Source: Tanytarsus gracilentus (Eukaryota > Arthropoda > Insecta > Diptera > Chironomidae). Taken from it: 64,000 nucleotides of DNA. This document shows positions 11,740 to 25,800 of this stretch, piece by piece (positions within the stretch are counted from its first letter, which is position 1; each line of letters begins with the position of its first letter). Below the pieces are notes generated by a model. That model searched no databases. It was given only the letters and a program-made list of their open reading frames with translations, and was not told the origin of the DNA. Made by a program: the position numbers and the translations under genes. The stretch is from assembly GCA_038502055.1 (NCBI GenBank), contig JAXRKN010000043.1, forward strand, positions 5,084,001 to 5,148,000. The letters run 5' to 3'.

Positions 11740-14332
11740 TCAATATGATGAAATCGTTGATGAATTATTTTGAGTTTGTGATTCTTCTAAACTTTTAATT
11801 TGATCTTGAAGAAAAAGTCTCCTGTAGATGGGAGAAAATAGAAGTAAAAAATGACTAACAGTTTATCTCAATTTATATTACCTTTGTGCTTGAACTGTCG
11901 CTGCAATTTCAGCCACCCTTACGATACTTCTAGCGCATTGAATTTCCGCCGATATTTTGCTACATTCTAAGTCCCCTAGCAAATACACTTCCTCTGCACA
12001 CTTTTGCGCCTGTAAAATAATTTAATAAAAATAAATTTTATTTTAAATAACGAGTGAGCTCACTTGTTTCTCGAGAATCTCGGCCGGCCAATTCGTTACA
12101 TGACTTATCAGATCGGGACGAAAAAATTTGGCTAGACTAGGAGTTAAGAGGTTCAATCGATTTGATGTTTGCGAAGCGGACATTACACTCTGTAAGCTAC
12201 TGACACCCGGCGTTGTTGCATCAACTGAAAGAGAGTAGTGATGATTAATTGGAAATCTTGAAAAGAAATCACTTACGTCTTCTATGATCACCACCGGGAT
12301 TTAGATCCATCTCGGGAGTTGGAGGTCCATCTCCAATTAGATGATTACTGCTACAATTATTTAACTCTAGACGTGATACCGAGCTATTTACCGCATTAGT
12401 TGGCGAATTTCTTAAGCTATTTGAGTTGTGATGCAAACTATTTGATGTCGTCATGTCACCGGCATTATTAGAAAGCACATTAAGATCGTTTGGAGACGTT
12501 GAACGGTGTCGATGATGGTGGTGGGAGGAATAAGTAGAATAGTTGTGTGTTGAGGGCGAGGATGACGAGGTTGCGGTCGAGTTCTTGTTGTTTGTGGAAT
12601 TAGGGGCGGCAATTGAATTCAGTTTACTCGATGAGCTTAGAATGGAAGATGAAGAAGCATTTGAGAGCTGGTGATGAAGTAAAGTACTCGAATTTGTAGC
12701 CATAAGCGGATGTTTTGCGTGACCGTTATTTGGTGATGCCATTACTTCATCGTCATGATTCAGTAAATTGCTATTGATGTTGTTACTACTCGAATTGTTT
12801 GGATGCTGACTACTGTTGGCGGTCGGCGATGCATAGCTAGGCTCAGAAGTCGGAGTTGAATCATCGGGACTGATGTCCATGTCGGCATTATCTAAATTAT
12901 TTAATTTATTAGTCAATCGCTGAATTTAGGGCGAGTTAAAAAGTACCTTCATGACGCTTGTGGTGTCCAGAGGATGTCGATGCCGGATAAGATTCATGTG
13001 GCCACCTTGAATTGGCCCTGGAATGTTGTTTATTACCGCCATAACGATCATCCGCTTCCTTATAGCTTCGGTTTCGGTTGTATCGATCATCGCGACCCTT
13101 ATTACCGCCACCACGACTATCTCTCTCCTTCTCTCGATAGCCCCTCTGCGAAGTATATTCTTTTGAGCTAGAAAAAATTATTATTAAAATTGCATAGGAG
13201 AAATTGAAAGAATAGCTTACAGTTCATACTCTGCCCATTCCTCTGGCTTCTCCCACTGAGACGACTTATCCCGCTCATTATAATAATATTTCTTTCCATT
13301 GTTCTTGCTGATCATTTCCTTCCAATCGCCAAATCTCCACTCCTTCTCGGCCGTTCTCCGCAGTGCATTATGATCCCTGTCAGTATATTTTGTTTTATCA
13401 TATAGCCTTTCAGAATCCTTATGATCCTCCTCGGAGCTCGATCTCTCACGAGTTTTAGCTTTTTTGTTGTAGCTTTTGTATTCTAATTCTCTATCACGGC
13501 CTCGTTTGTCTGCAAAAGTTAAAGCGATATCAATACGAATTCCACAAGGAGATTAACTCATAATTACCAAGATATTTTTCCTTCTTATAATCTCGATCCC
13601 TATCCTTATTTCTGTAGCTATTTGAGCCTTGATGGTATCTATCTCGGCTGTGATCTCGAGGTGATCCTTCTGGTGACGGCGAACGGTGTGCTATTCTCTT
13701 AGGCGATACGTCTCTGTCTCGATTGTTGTAGTAATTTGAATATCGGTTACTACTGTATTTGGAACTCTGTGTGGAGTTGAGAGAAAATAAAGTTTTAGTG
13801 GCGATATATAAATACACATCTAAACTTTTTTTTTTGCTGCTGCTGCACAGAAAGAAATTGTGGAAAAATTTTCTCTAATTTGTGCCAAATAAATAAAAGC
13901 GGAAGGTTAAGGTAAATTTTTTATATTGCAACATTTTTCGCGAAAATATCGCTTGGGATTGCAATTTAGACTGTCGAATGCATTAAGTGTGACCTATATT
14001 TACCGCTAATCGGCTACAAAACATTAAAATCTCGTTGAAAAGTTGATTTTAATGCGATTTTATAATTGAATAATTTGCTTTTTAATGAGATTTAAAATTT
14101 ACATGAATTCTTACCTGAAAACTGCGATTTTGGTTCTCGTAATAACTGAATGTGGATGAAAAGAGAAAATAACATGATTTGCATTAGTTTTACGCCTTAA
14201 TTAGAGAAAAATTGGTAATTTTGAAAATCTAGTGCATCAAAACATTAATTGATAAATTTCGATGAGCTTTTCGTGTTAATTTTATTCCATTTCATCTCAC
14301 CCATCGTTAATTCGCGCCTTCCTCGAGTGCAT
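11740..14332 (-). CDS. wcy: WAC / wacky: WW-domain adaptor with coiled coil
   Basis: Nine exons (14332-14301, 14145-14115, 13766-13568, 13509-13221, 13167-12947, 12891-12277, 12224-12064, 12009-11882, 11821-11740) give 585 aa. The N-terminus MHSRKARINDG parallels vertebrate MYARKQQRLSDG. An Arg/Asp/Ser-rich region leads to a WW domain at about residues 147-180 (KKYYYNERDKSSQWEKPEEW). A GHHKRHE motif, a long Asn/Ser/His-rich linker and the conserved end follow (LTPSLAKFFRPDLISHVTNW, then a coiled coil with ARSIVRVAEIAATVQAQR). WAC links RNA polymerase II CTD to H2B ubiquitination by RNF20/40, and fly wacky also promotes TTT-Pontin/Reptin assembly for mTORC1. The first two exons, 32 and 31 nt, are supported by phase and homology. 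Confidence 0.92.
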
Positions 14333-14546
14333 AGTTAGAAAAACAGTCTAATTACTAAATTATTTAACTTTTTTTATAATGTTGAGTTTAGCTGGATGTC
14401 GAAAATCGAGTCTCTTGTCATTTCTATTTCACTTCCTTCCCCTCGCACTTGATTTTAAATTTTTCGCGACCGTTTTTTTTAAATTATTTTTTTCGTTTGT
14501 AAAATGTGACTCAAAATTCTCTAATTAAAATTTTTATTACACAATT

Positions 14547-15551
14547 TTACAAGTTAGCGTCTTCATAGTCCATGAGGAGCTTTAGAATTTCAATTTCAGC
14601 TTTGCGTGCGGAATTTAGATTTTTATTCGCAATTTGTTTCAGCTGCAAGGCGACTTTGCGAGCAAAAAAATCAAATTCATCGAGATTTTGCGGAATATCC
14701 TGTGGTGATGCATTTGCTGTCTCGATAAAAATTGATTCTTCTTGAGCTTTTAATCTCTTTGGTGGCGGCGGTTCCTCTGATCTATCATCCTGAATTATAT
14801 CATCATAATTCTCAATACTATCTGAACCATCATCAAACTCAAAAGTTATGTGTTCTTCGGGCATGTCAAGCTGCACAAAAGACATCTCTTTAAAAATATG
14901 TTCGTTGACTATCGAATCGAGATGATCGCGGTTAGCATGCCATAGCTTGTACTTTTTAATTAATTTAATCCAATAGTCTCGAAGTTTTGCTGTGGTAAAT
15001 TTGGAATCGAGAGACAGTGAAATAATTTTCCATTCACTTCTTCCTTGGTACTTTCTTAAATCAGCTGATTTATCGTAAAGAGATGAATGTTGATGAACGT
15101 TTTCCAGAAATTGACATGTGTAATCTTCACCTTCATCGGACATGAGAATATCAGGCTCGATTTCATCTATCGTTAAAGCGTAAGAATGTCCATATTCTTT
15201 TTTAATCGAAAAATCTTTGAGAAAGTTAAGCTTTTCGTAATAAATGTAATTTGGTGCATCATTAGTATTTCCTTGTTTTGCAAAGTGTCTCTCTCGCGCG
15301 TGCATGATTTTTACAAAGCGATCACGGACATTTTTCCAATGAGTTTTTGCCTTTTTTGGAGTACCTAAAAGAACTTATTTTAATTGACATTTTTAAAAAC
15401 AATTTTTTTCAATTTTACAATTTAAAGTTTCCGCAATTTCACTCCAACACTGCTCCTTTTCAGTCTTCGGTCGCTTCTCATATTTCGTGTTGTATAAAAT
15501 TTCTCTTTTCTTCACTTCTTCAATTAAATAAACCGTAAATTCGCTGTACAT
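14547..15551 (-). CDS. MADF-BESS domain protein, two MADF-like units
   Basis: Exons 15551-15419 and 15364-14547 give 316 aa. A first MADF domain spans about residues 5-60 (FTVYLIEEVKKREILYNTKY, CWSEIAETLN, THWKNVRDRFVKIM). A second, more divergent MADF-like unit lies at about 115-180 (YTCQFLENVHQHSSLYDKSA, KLRDYWIKLIKKYKLW). A basic/proline patch PPPPKRLKA precedes a C-terminal BESS-type helix (DEFDFFARKVALQLKQIANK, AEIEILKLLMDYE). MADF domains are Myb-like DNA binders and BESS mediates protein contacts, so a sequence-specific transcriptional regulator is likely. The ATG at 15551 is chosen for its AAAATG context and position before the domain. The family is large in insects, so I give no symbol. 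The gene lies 134 bp from its upstream neighbour on the same strand. Confidence 0.85.
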
Positions 15552-15684
15552 TTTAAAAATTCTTAATAAATATTTTAATTTAAAGAAATTTTTGTTTACA
15601 AAACAAATCGAAATTCTCAATCGCGAGCCCTTTGATAAAATTTTAAATTTCAGAAATACGTTACGAATTCAATTTTTATTAATT

Positions 15685-16584
15685 TTATTTTTTGCTTGCA
15701 ATAATTCCTTCAAGTTGAGCTTTCAACTGTGAATTGGTCTTTTTAAGGAATGCAATTTCCTCAGCATGCTTTTTCTCCTCAGACTCTCGCAACTCAGCAT
15801 TTCTTCGTTCATTTTGATCGCTCTTAATTTTCATGTCACTAATTGCAGCCTCTAACAATGTCTTTTCAACGGATTAGCATAAAACAATATCAATAAACTC
15901 ATTATTAAATTACCTTTTCCTCTTCCAGCACGCGAATTCGTTCCTGCAATTGTTCTTTTCCTTCTTGTGCTTGAAGAGCTTTTCGCATTCCAAAAGCTAC
16001 GGAACTGCAATAAAGTGTTTCGTACGCTTCATGTCTCATATTTATTTCATCGCGAACACGAAGAAGAAGCAAACCACGCTCTGTGCAATTAATCGTAACT
16101 TGTCGAATTATTTCGTCTGTAAAAAGTTCGTGTAAAAATGGGATGAATAAATTAAGATATTTTTTTACCAAAGCATTGACTATAAAGTTCAGCTCTAATT
16201 GGACATATCCCAGTTTCACGTGCCTGCATCATTTGAAGACGATTATCGAGCATCTCTTGAAGATTGATAACGTCTTGGCGGGTCGCAGGTGTGCTCGATA
16301 CTGTTTGACACCACAACTGACCATCCTCTGTAAAATTAACATATTTTAGAAACATTCAGAAAAATAATTAAGCTCTTCAGACCTTCCCAGCAACGTGGCG
16401 GCAAAATGGAATTTAAAATCTCTTCAGTCTCCTTTCGAGTGTCACCAATTCCCCCCGAAACTGGTCGTCCGTCTTTCGGACTTTTCGGTATCTCATCGCT
16501 CTTCTTATCGTCATGCTTTATCACGAGCGTTGGATTATTATAACGAACCAACGTATTTTGATCCTCGAGAGTTTTCTCTGCCAT
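15685..16584 (-). CDS. DNALI1: Axonemal inner-arm dynein light chain p28 (DNALI1)
   Basis: Exons 16584-16383, 16327-16169, 16116-15914 and 15861-15685 give 246 aa; human DNALI1 is about 258. Hallmarks in order are NTLVRYNNPTLV, ILNSILPPRCWEG, EDGQLWCQTVSSTPATRQDV, the strongly conserved ARETGICPIRAELYSQCFDE and IIRQVTINCTERGLLLLRVR, and then a coiled coil ending in QLKAQLEGIIASKK. The protein is a light chain of single-headed inner-arm dyneins in motile axonemes, so in insects expression is expected in sperm and chordotonal neurons. It is the ortholog of Drosophila CG6971. Stop and poly(A) signals lie in the short gap before the MADF-BESS gene. Confidence 0.96.
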
Positions 16585-16800
16585 TCTTTTAATTAATTAT
16601 TTTACAATTTAGACACTGGCTGAAAAAATGTTTTAAAAAAACACTTATGTTGGTTGCTGTGACGAAATTTTTGAGTGAAAATTCCTTAGCAACGAAATGG
16701 TAATTTTACTGAAAATTCAACAGGTTTTCAAACAACACAAATTTTATTGTTTTACAAAATTAAAATTTTTATTGACCCTAATTTTAATTATTTATTTAAA

Positions 16801-19800
16801 TTAATCTTCTGTGGGATTATCTTGAATCGGAGTCTCATCGACAATCGGCGTCTTTTCTTCAACCAATTCAGTTTCTTCTTCAGCCTGGTCCGGCTTTTCA
16901 GGTTGTTCGACAGTCACTTCTTCTTCTTCTTGACTATTTTCGTCGCCCTCATCAGATTTCTTCATTTTTTTCAAAACAGGACCTTGAAGTTCACCCGCAT
17001 AACTCAATATTGTGTCATCGATCTCGTTCTCTATCGGAATCGGTGCAAATGGAGTGTTTTCCAAAGGCGCCTTTTTGCTTTCAATTTTCTTCTCATTATC
17101 TTTCTTTCTCTGTTCTTCTTCCAATGCGGCTTGAGTCTTCTCATATATCTGCTTCATTCGATCATATTCATCGCGCATTCCCTCAATTCTTGTCATGTAT
17201 TTATCTTGAACGTACTTTGTCATCTCACTCATATCGTTCATGGTCAAAATGTTTGCTGTTATCTTAGCGCTGTTTAATCTTTCGCCGGGATATGTTTCAC
17301 CTTCAACAAGCAACAACTGTTGAGGTCGATTCATGAGCAATTTAAATGTTGGCCTCAACTCAAAGCAGTTCTTGAAGAGTGAGGCTCGTCCGAAAATATA
17401 GAGACCGAAGCGAGCACGACTCGCAGCAACAACAAGACGCCGAACATCGCGTAAATGACCGACAGTTTTAGTTCTCACGAGGGAAATTAAAACATAATCG
17501 TTTTGTTGACCTTGATACTTATCGACTGTCGTCACCTTATGTGGCAATCCAAAAATAGGATTCTCTGCACATCTTCGATTCGCGACATCACGCAATAAAT
17601 GTTTTTGACCATTGTAGGTGGTTAAAATTGAAATTTTCTCAGCGGGATAGCCCAACAGACGCATATACATGTATACGGCGACAACATACTCAGCTTCACC
17701 CAGATTTTGATAGAAATATGGATTAGGTTCAGACTCTCCTACGCCATTAAAATTCTCCACATTTATCAACTGATAATCGTAGACAAATCCAGGATTAGCA
17801 CGCTGATATTCAGGCCATTGTTTGATGTGCTGTAAATCGTCGAGTATGTTATAACGCCACTTGTAAAGTTCGCAAATACTCGATCTTGAACGTCCTTGAC
17901 CGTCGAGTTGAACAACTGGAACGCCTAAGCGAACCAAACGAGTAAACAAAGATTGTTCCATATTAGAATATTTTTGAAAGGCCATATTTTTAATGACCGG
18001 TGGCAATTGATGGTGGTCTCCAATCATAATCCATCGCTTTAATCGATTGAAGCCGTCAAGGGGATTTTGCAAGAGAAGAGGAATAAACGTTTCGATTTCT
18101 AATATTTGCGCTGCCTCTTCCATGAGAATATTGTCATACTTGAAGCTTAAGTTCACCAACTCTTTACGCTTAAGTGCGGCGTGCGTACAAGTCATGGCAA
18201 TAATTTTTGCCTCCTTAACGAGCAGATATTTTGATCTGTCGAGACCATTGCGCAATAATTCAAACGCTCTGAATTCTTCGAGCTCTGTAAAGATGTGATT
18301 TATGTAGCGATAACAACTTTGTGCAATTTCAAAGTTTTCTTTAAAAGTTTTTCCATTAAAGAGCGGTTGCGGTGCGTCATTAAAATACTTTATGAATGGA
18401 AATTCCTTTGTGAAGAAGTTAGATGATGCAGCATCGTTGACGTCACAAGAGTCCAAGTCATTGATAAACTTTTCCCATCTCGCAACAATTTCGTAGAGAT
18501 AGAAATGACCGGCCGTTTCACACGTGTACGACACATCGCCGCCAACCCCAAGCGATTCTTGAAGTTTTCTTACTTTTCCAAGCAACAGCAATCGTTGCGA
18601 GAGAACATAATTCACACGTCCATAGCGGCTGAAGTCTTTTTCAGTCTCCAGCGCTTCCTCGCCATGACCAAGACGTAGTAAATGACGCTCATCGATGTCA
18701 AGTTGCATAATTTTTTCAAACAGCTGATTAAGTGCTTGATTCGAATGAGTCACAATGAGAGTTCGCTGATTCGGATGATTGTGATAGATGTTGGATATGA
18801 TTTGAACGGCAATGTCCGTTTTACCAGTACCTATTTAATTTTTTAATGAGTTATAAAAAAAAATATAATTAAAATTATTTAATTACCCGGTGGACCGACA
18901 ATGAGGGTCATTCCTTTCTGCATACCCGAGCGAATGGCTTCTGTTTGAGTCGGTGTGAAGCGAATTACATTTTTCTTCGGCTCATTATACTCGTAAGGCC
19001 CTCTCTTCGGAATGACGTAGGGTTCAACTGTTATTATTTTCTCCAATGACTGTTCAATCTTTTGTTCTTCTTCGTCGTCGTCACTGTTATGTTCGATCGG
19101 CACATCTCCAAAAGTCAAACGGAATGGTCGTTTAACTAAATCAGGATTTGAGCAATTTAATTTGACTTGATAGGTGGGAAAAGATTCTACGACATGCTGA
19201 TAATCCAAAAACGTGTCGTTAAAATCTAAAGATCTTGCTTGCTCGGGCATTTTTGAATAATGAGCAGAACTGGGATCTCCGTAGCCGAGAAGAATATCGT
19301 GTAGCCATTGTGGCACAACACAATTGGTGTTCATCAAATGCCGGATCGTTTCAAGAACGGCTTTAAAGTTGTTTTCTTTCGGCTTACGACGTAATAAAAT
19401 ATTAAATCCCTCATAAACGTCATCGCCACCCTCCTGAAGCAGCTCCATATCGGAACGATATTGATTTGTGTCGAGCCATACGCGATATGTTCTCTTGTCA
19501 CCTGGCAATTTACTTCTCGGTTCGATGCCTTCCTCAATTACGCGACCACTCTCATCCAATAATCCTTCAATTTCACATCCACGGACATTAATCAGCCCGA
19601 CTTGCTCAATGAAATCACCACGATAATTGTACTTTGTCCCAATCGGAGTACTCGGATGGACGGTAATTAAGAAACAAACATCGTGACGTCGAAGATTCTC
19701 CCATTCCTCTTGAATTTCTCTCCTTACATTTAGAGAGACTGATACATCAGCGCGAACTCTCGATGGCTTCCTCTCGCCCAGCAATGGCTTTCCAACTTCA

Positions 19801-22800
19801 AATACAGCAAACTCTTGGACTGGCAATGCCATACGGGCCCATCCACCGAACACAACTTCACCCTCCTCCGATTGCCACGGCAGCATTCTTATGACCGCAT
19901 CTTCAATATCTTGACGAATCTCATAGGTTGATTCCAATCGAAAGAGATTAAAATTCCGATAGAGGTAGTCGTGCAGAGTGAGAAATTGAAGATTAAGCTT
20001 TGGAAGCGCTAATACATTGTCACCCGAGAAATATTCATTTGGTACAACATTTTCGTCCCAAATTATGTCCTCCGTGGGATATAATGGCATCTCATTAAGT
20101 GACTCCAGCTGTGAAATGCGACGTTCGTGACGAATTATCTGTGAAAAAACAACAAATGTTTTCAATTTTAGGAAGTTGATAAAACTATTTTTAAACTTGT
20201 TTTTTAGTCGTACCAAAAGATTTCGAAGAAATTCTTCATCATGTCGATGCCAATTGAAGGGCGGAGTAAGCTCATCGGGAACAAGATTGAGATAGCATGC
20301 AATTTCCTTCAATGCACTCGCATCTAAGCCTCCAAAATGTTTCTCGAGTGCATCCCTGCTGTCGACACTTGCCACATTCAGGAGAGCGAAATCACGCAAA
20401 TCTGGAAACTTGGCAAACGCAGCTTTTTGGAGGGAAGTAATCTTCTTGTAATGCATTTGCATCATCTCATGTTCACTCAAACAATCGCCGGTCTCGTCGT
20501 TGATCTCGAAGCGAGCATAGAACTTTAGCATTTCCAAGAGCTGTAAAAAATGTATTAGATATTTTTAGTGAGCGTTAACATAACGGATAGACACCCACTC
20601 GTACATTCTTTAATCAAGCATGAAATTTTAAAATTCCAGCCAGATGGATAAATACATTTTCATAAGTGCTGGCGAACTCGCGCTAATTGAAAACTGATGT
20701 AAAATATCAATTCAACTCTAATTGAGTGTTCTGGTGTACTTTAAGTAATCTAATTGCGCTATAAATTTCCCATTACCATATTGTTAAGTTGCACTTTGTT
20801 ATCAAATGCGAGGAGATAAGCATATTAATATTATTAAATAAAAAAATCTTATCATATCAGTAGCACGCGATAAATACACTCAACGTTCTTTATCCATTTT
20901 ATCACTGATTTTTTGCGACAAGCCTCAAAAAAAATTCTAACGACATCTTAATTGATTGTAGTTTGGCTTTTAATTTATTTGCAATTACTGTCAAAATTTA
21001 TTATGATTAAAAATTGCTTGAATTGTGACTTGAAAGAATAAAATGTGATTAATTTATGAATACTTATTTTCACGGTCAGTTGGTTCACTTTGAACGAATG
21101 AATATAATTTCAAATTTTTAAGTCGCAAGCGTGACTCAACTTACAAACTGACCCCTTTATTATCTTAAAATGCCTTAAAATTTATTACAAAAATCAATTA
21201 AAAATATTAACTAGAAGCTATTTGCTTCAACTTATTAGAAAATTCAATTTGTAAGCACAAAATTTAATTGACTTTAATCAGATTAAAGTCTTTTTCTTTT
21301 TAATTTTTAATAAAATTACGAAAACAATATTAAAAACTCTTTTTTAGAAAAATTAAAATTCCATCGCATCGTGAAATTTAAACTTACTCATAAAGAGTCT
21401 CAACTCTCTACGGGAATTATCCATATTTCACAATTTATAATAGATTAAAAGTGTTTAATTAATTTTAATCTGTTATGCTTGACTTATGACACTTTAAGTA
21501 AATATATTGTGACACTTGCTTATGATTTACATGCTCAAATTTATTTATGTTCAAAGGATGATCTTTCATTCCTTGAAACGAACTTTTTACTACGATTACT
21601 AAGAACGCAGCCATATAATACGCTGGCCACACTCTTACTGAGTTCCAAAAGAAAGAATATCTTCTTCCAACTTGTTGCTTTTCTACGCTCCGCTCTCTCT
21701 CGTCGCTCAGTGTTCAACAGCTCGCCAGACTGGTCGGACTTAATTTTCTTCTCTCGCTCAACGCGTGTATATTTAACAAAAAAATAATTATCGCATGATA
21801 CTGCTCTTAAGAATTAAAAAGTAAGAGAGAATTTTTATAAAAAAAAGAGGTGTTCAAATAACAAAAAAAAAACGTGGGTGAAGTGTTGCTCTCTAATTTT
21901 TGGCCACGTTCATGGATCGTTAAAAATATGTTATCGTAAATTTTAAATTATAAAAAATATAGAACAAAAATTCTTTCATCTACTAATGAAGTTGTTAGCG
22001 GTTTTCCAAAAAAAATACAAGTGTTAATTGAACACATGAAAAGAGAATCGAAAAAAAAAATTTATTGATTTTGATAAAAAGCATGTACTCGCGTTATTGA
22101 GTTTTTCGACAAGTCGAGTGCCTTTTAAAAAATTTGAAAGGCCACTTTTGAAATTGCAACATATGGTTAGAAACTTTACTTTCATCTCTTGTTAAAAAGA
22201 GCGACTGGAAATTTAGTCGATTGGCAAAAGAATGATTTCATTGAAATTTTTAATGGACCTAATCCACTTGTCTTTTCGCAGATATTTGAATAGCCAAAAA
22301 TATCATCTCTCAATTGAATCGTATTTAAATTTCTCCTCCTTCCGTCTATTTTAAACAATTACAGATGTTTAATCATCATCAGATCTTAAGATGTTTCACA
22401 AACAGCTCTAAAGTATTCAAGTAAAAATTGTTGACAGTAACTCTTTGCAAACAAACCTCCGCAGTTTAATTTTTAATCACGCAATTCAAAATTAATGGCA
22501 TGAACATAATTTTATCATCTAAAAAATAAAACTGTCAAATTTTGAGCAGGAAAGAAATTTTTTTTGTGCTTAGCAGCTTGAGCGAAAAAAAATGGTTGGA
22601 AATAAAGAATTTATAAACAAATTATTTTATTTTTAAATTTTCACATCATGTTGTCCACATATGATTTCCTTGTTTAATTATTTTGGGTTCAAAATTCGAG
22701 AAAAGTGTAAATAAAAAAGTGGGTGTTGTCGAATAACCCATCGTATCAGGTCAGTGTTGAAAATTTAATTACGAGCCAACATAAAAAGAAGTTTATCCCT

Positions 22801-25800
22801 TCTGAGGGTATAGCGGAGCTATAATTAACAATGAGTGTGCGATGAATTAAAAAAATATTTGAGTTTGAGTAAAAAAAATCGTTAAATGGAAAATCAATCT
22901 GCTTTTTAAAATATTAATAGCAGATGATTATGTGATATCGAATTTCATCGAGAGCGGATGCTAAAATAAATCGGCACGCGTGACCATTAATTATTGAGTG
23001 CGAGTGTTTCTTAATTTTGATCGCTTAAATTAATAAAGAAAATATTATGAATTGAGAAAAGAACAAGTTCTCTGTCTATCACTCGATAGTTAATAAATTA
23101 CTTCATCTTTCTCACAACAGGTTACCGAGCGTGAATAAACATGGAATATTTATAAATTAGAGGCCATTGAAAGTGTAAAATAAAACCATGAAATTTATAA
23201 TAAGTTCATTAGTGATAGTCGTGTGTGTCACGAATATTAAATGTAAAAAAATTGAAGCGCCAAAATGTTGCAAGAACGATAAGAATTTACTCGTTGAGGC
23301 ACAATGTGACGTGAATAGTGATGGAAAACATCCCAATATTGATTTGCAATGTCCGGAAAAATATATTCTCGATCCGTTTCAATTTGACGACGATAACTAT
23401 ACAATCACAGATAATGGCACGCTTCTGATCACAGAAATGGAAACGGTCTTATTTGCTGATGAGTAAGTTGCTTGACGTGAATTTCCTAAAGCCATTCATT
23501 ATAATTATAGTGAAAGACGCTATTTGTCATCATCTGAAATTAAATGCTATTCTTAATTCCTCAGATTTTGTCTCGTAAATCAACACGATACAGAAACAAA
23601 TGAGACTTATGAGGTTGCAATTGTTTGCTTCCCGGAAGAGTCAGGAATTGCAACGATTCCTCACACCCTTAAGACATTCTTCTTGATCACTTCAATTGTA
23701 TTTTTGTGCATTACTCTCTACATTTATTATCTTCTTCCGGAGCTCCGAGAAACACAGGTACATAAATGTGTGAATTTTTATCGTAACATCCTGAAAACTT
23801 TTTCATATTCTAGGACAAAGTGATGATATTTAATTTAGTCTGTCAGGTATTCTTCATGTTTTTCTTGGCTTCCTTGCAACTCTACGATCCAGAAGATTTT
23901 ACACTTGACCTATGCCTTTTCCTCGCTATCATAACCTATTTCTTCACCATTGCATATTTTTCTTGGCTCAACTGTGTCATATTGAATGTTTGGAAAATAA
24001 TTGCGTGAGTAACTTTTTTGAATTGCAAATTTATGACTTGCTAAAATGAATTTTAAATCATTCAGTTTGAGAAAATGGAACATTAATGAAAGCTCATGGT
24101 ACAAACTCAATCACTTATACGCATGGACGATCCCCATAACACTCACAGTAATTCTTCTCGTCAAGCATTCATTCCAACCCACACTTGGTGTAACATCATG
24201 TTGGTTCCACCGTGAGTAAAAAATATATTTAATTGACAATTTTTATCTCACACTTTTCTTTCAGATAACCATGATCAATGGATGCTTCTCTATATTCCAA
24301 TATCTTTAATGTTAGTGCTAAATTTAGTGCTTTGCGTTTGGTCTGGCATTTATTTAAACGTGAATGAATACACGCCCGACACATTAAAAGCTTTGAGATA
24401 CAAGTAAGCAAAAATTTAAAATTCATAAAACACGTAAGAATGACTCAAAAATTTAAAAATATTTTTCAGATGTCTTTTATATTTAAAAATTTTTGTTCTT
24501 GGAGGATTAACATGGTTCTTTGAAGTTCTCTCTTATACATTTAATGACCACTCGCCAACCGATTGGATTTGGGTAGCTGTGGATTCTTTAAATTGCCTGC
24601 ATGGTGTGCTAGTATTCTGTATACTTATTCTCTGCCGTCAACGCATCAGAAAAGAATTAGCGAACCGAAGAATATTGGGTTTCACGTGTCCAGGCAGGTG
24701 GGCCGATATTGACGATGAGGAGCAAGTTTGCTTAGAAAATGAAGGTAATAATCATCATCATCATCAGCATATTACCGTCCTCACGCCATGAATCTCGCAT
24801 GTGTACAATGTCCTCAAATTTCATTCCTATCCTTTTCTCTTTTCTAATTCTCTCTTTTTCTTCTCTACATAAAATTAGGTAAAGGAAAATATGACCTCGT
24901 AATTAAAGCTATTAAATAAACTAGCCAAAAAAGTCATCCTTACTAACTTTCTTTAAACTTCATCTAACAGTGTTTCATATATTTATAAATGTGTGCCATC
25001 AATCAAAAAAAATATTGTTCCTTATTTTTGTAAAATTCAAGAGAATTATAAATTTTTACTTAAAAAAATATTCGAATAAATAGAGTTAGAAAATAATTTA
25101 ATTTTTTTTGAGAAAATATTTCAAACCCCACACGTGGGTGTTGCCGTGTACTGCATTTAGTTCCAATAGATTCGTTCACGAGTTCAACGAGGTACATGAA
25201 GCCATATAAGAGAAAATTTGAAGTCTCTAGCTGATCAGAGGGCCGTGATCTCGAAGGTACGGACAGATGGAAAAAAGCGCATACATAAAAAAATTATTTC
25301 ATAATTGGAAGTGCTACCATTGAAATGCATACGTGTGAAAGATTGAAATTTTGGGAACCACAGAAGAAATAACCAGAACATATATTCTAGAAAATTAAAA
25401 CATTAAACAGTTAAGAATGTGTGAGTGTTACAACATACAGCAATGTGCTCTAAATATTAAATCTTTCAAGCATTTTCTTGATTAAAAAATTAAATTTTCC
25501 AATTTATTTTTAACGTTAACTTAAAGAATTAATTTTAAAACTAATTTTCTAAAGCGGTAACTGTCGACATTCTAAAAAAGCATGATTTTCATTAAACTTT
25601 GCAATATCTCAAGAATGTTTTTCAATCATCAACAGCAATGAAAACAATCAACATTTACTGTTGAGCAAGCATCGCAGGCATTCCGTACGTTAGTCTCGAG
25701 CGAGAAGCAGACATAAGCGGAGAGAAAATATTTTTTTTGTTTTTACAATTTTAATTTTTAATGACGCCTAAAATCTAATTTAAAGAATTCCAAACACATT

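Noticed and set aside
12269..12916. Ser/Asn/His-rich frame as an independent low-complexity gene
   Set aside because: It is one exon of WAC. Phase-correct borders at 12891 and 12277 connect it to the WW-domain and coiled-coil exons.
21479..21787. 102-codon open frame on the + strand in the aquarius intron
   Set aside because: Composition is AT-driven, no family resemblance, and it overlaps a better-supported candidate core promoter.
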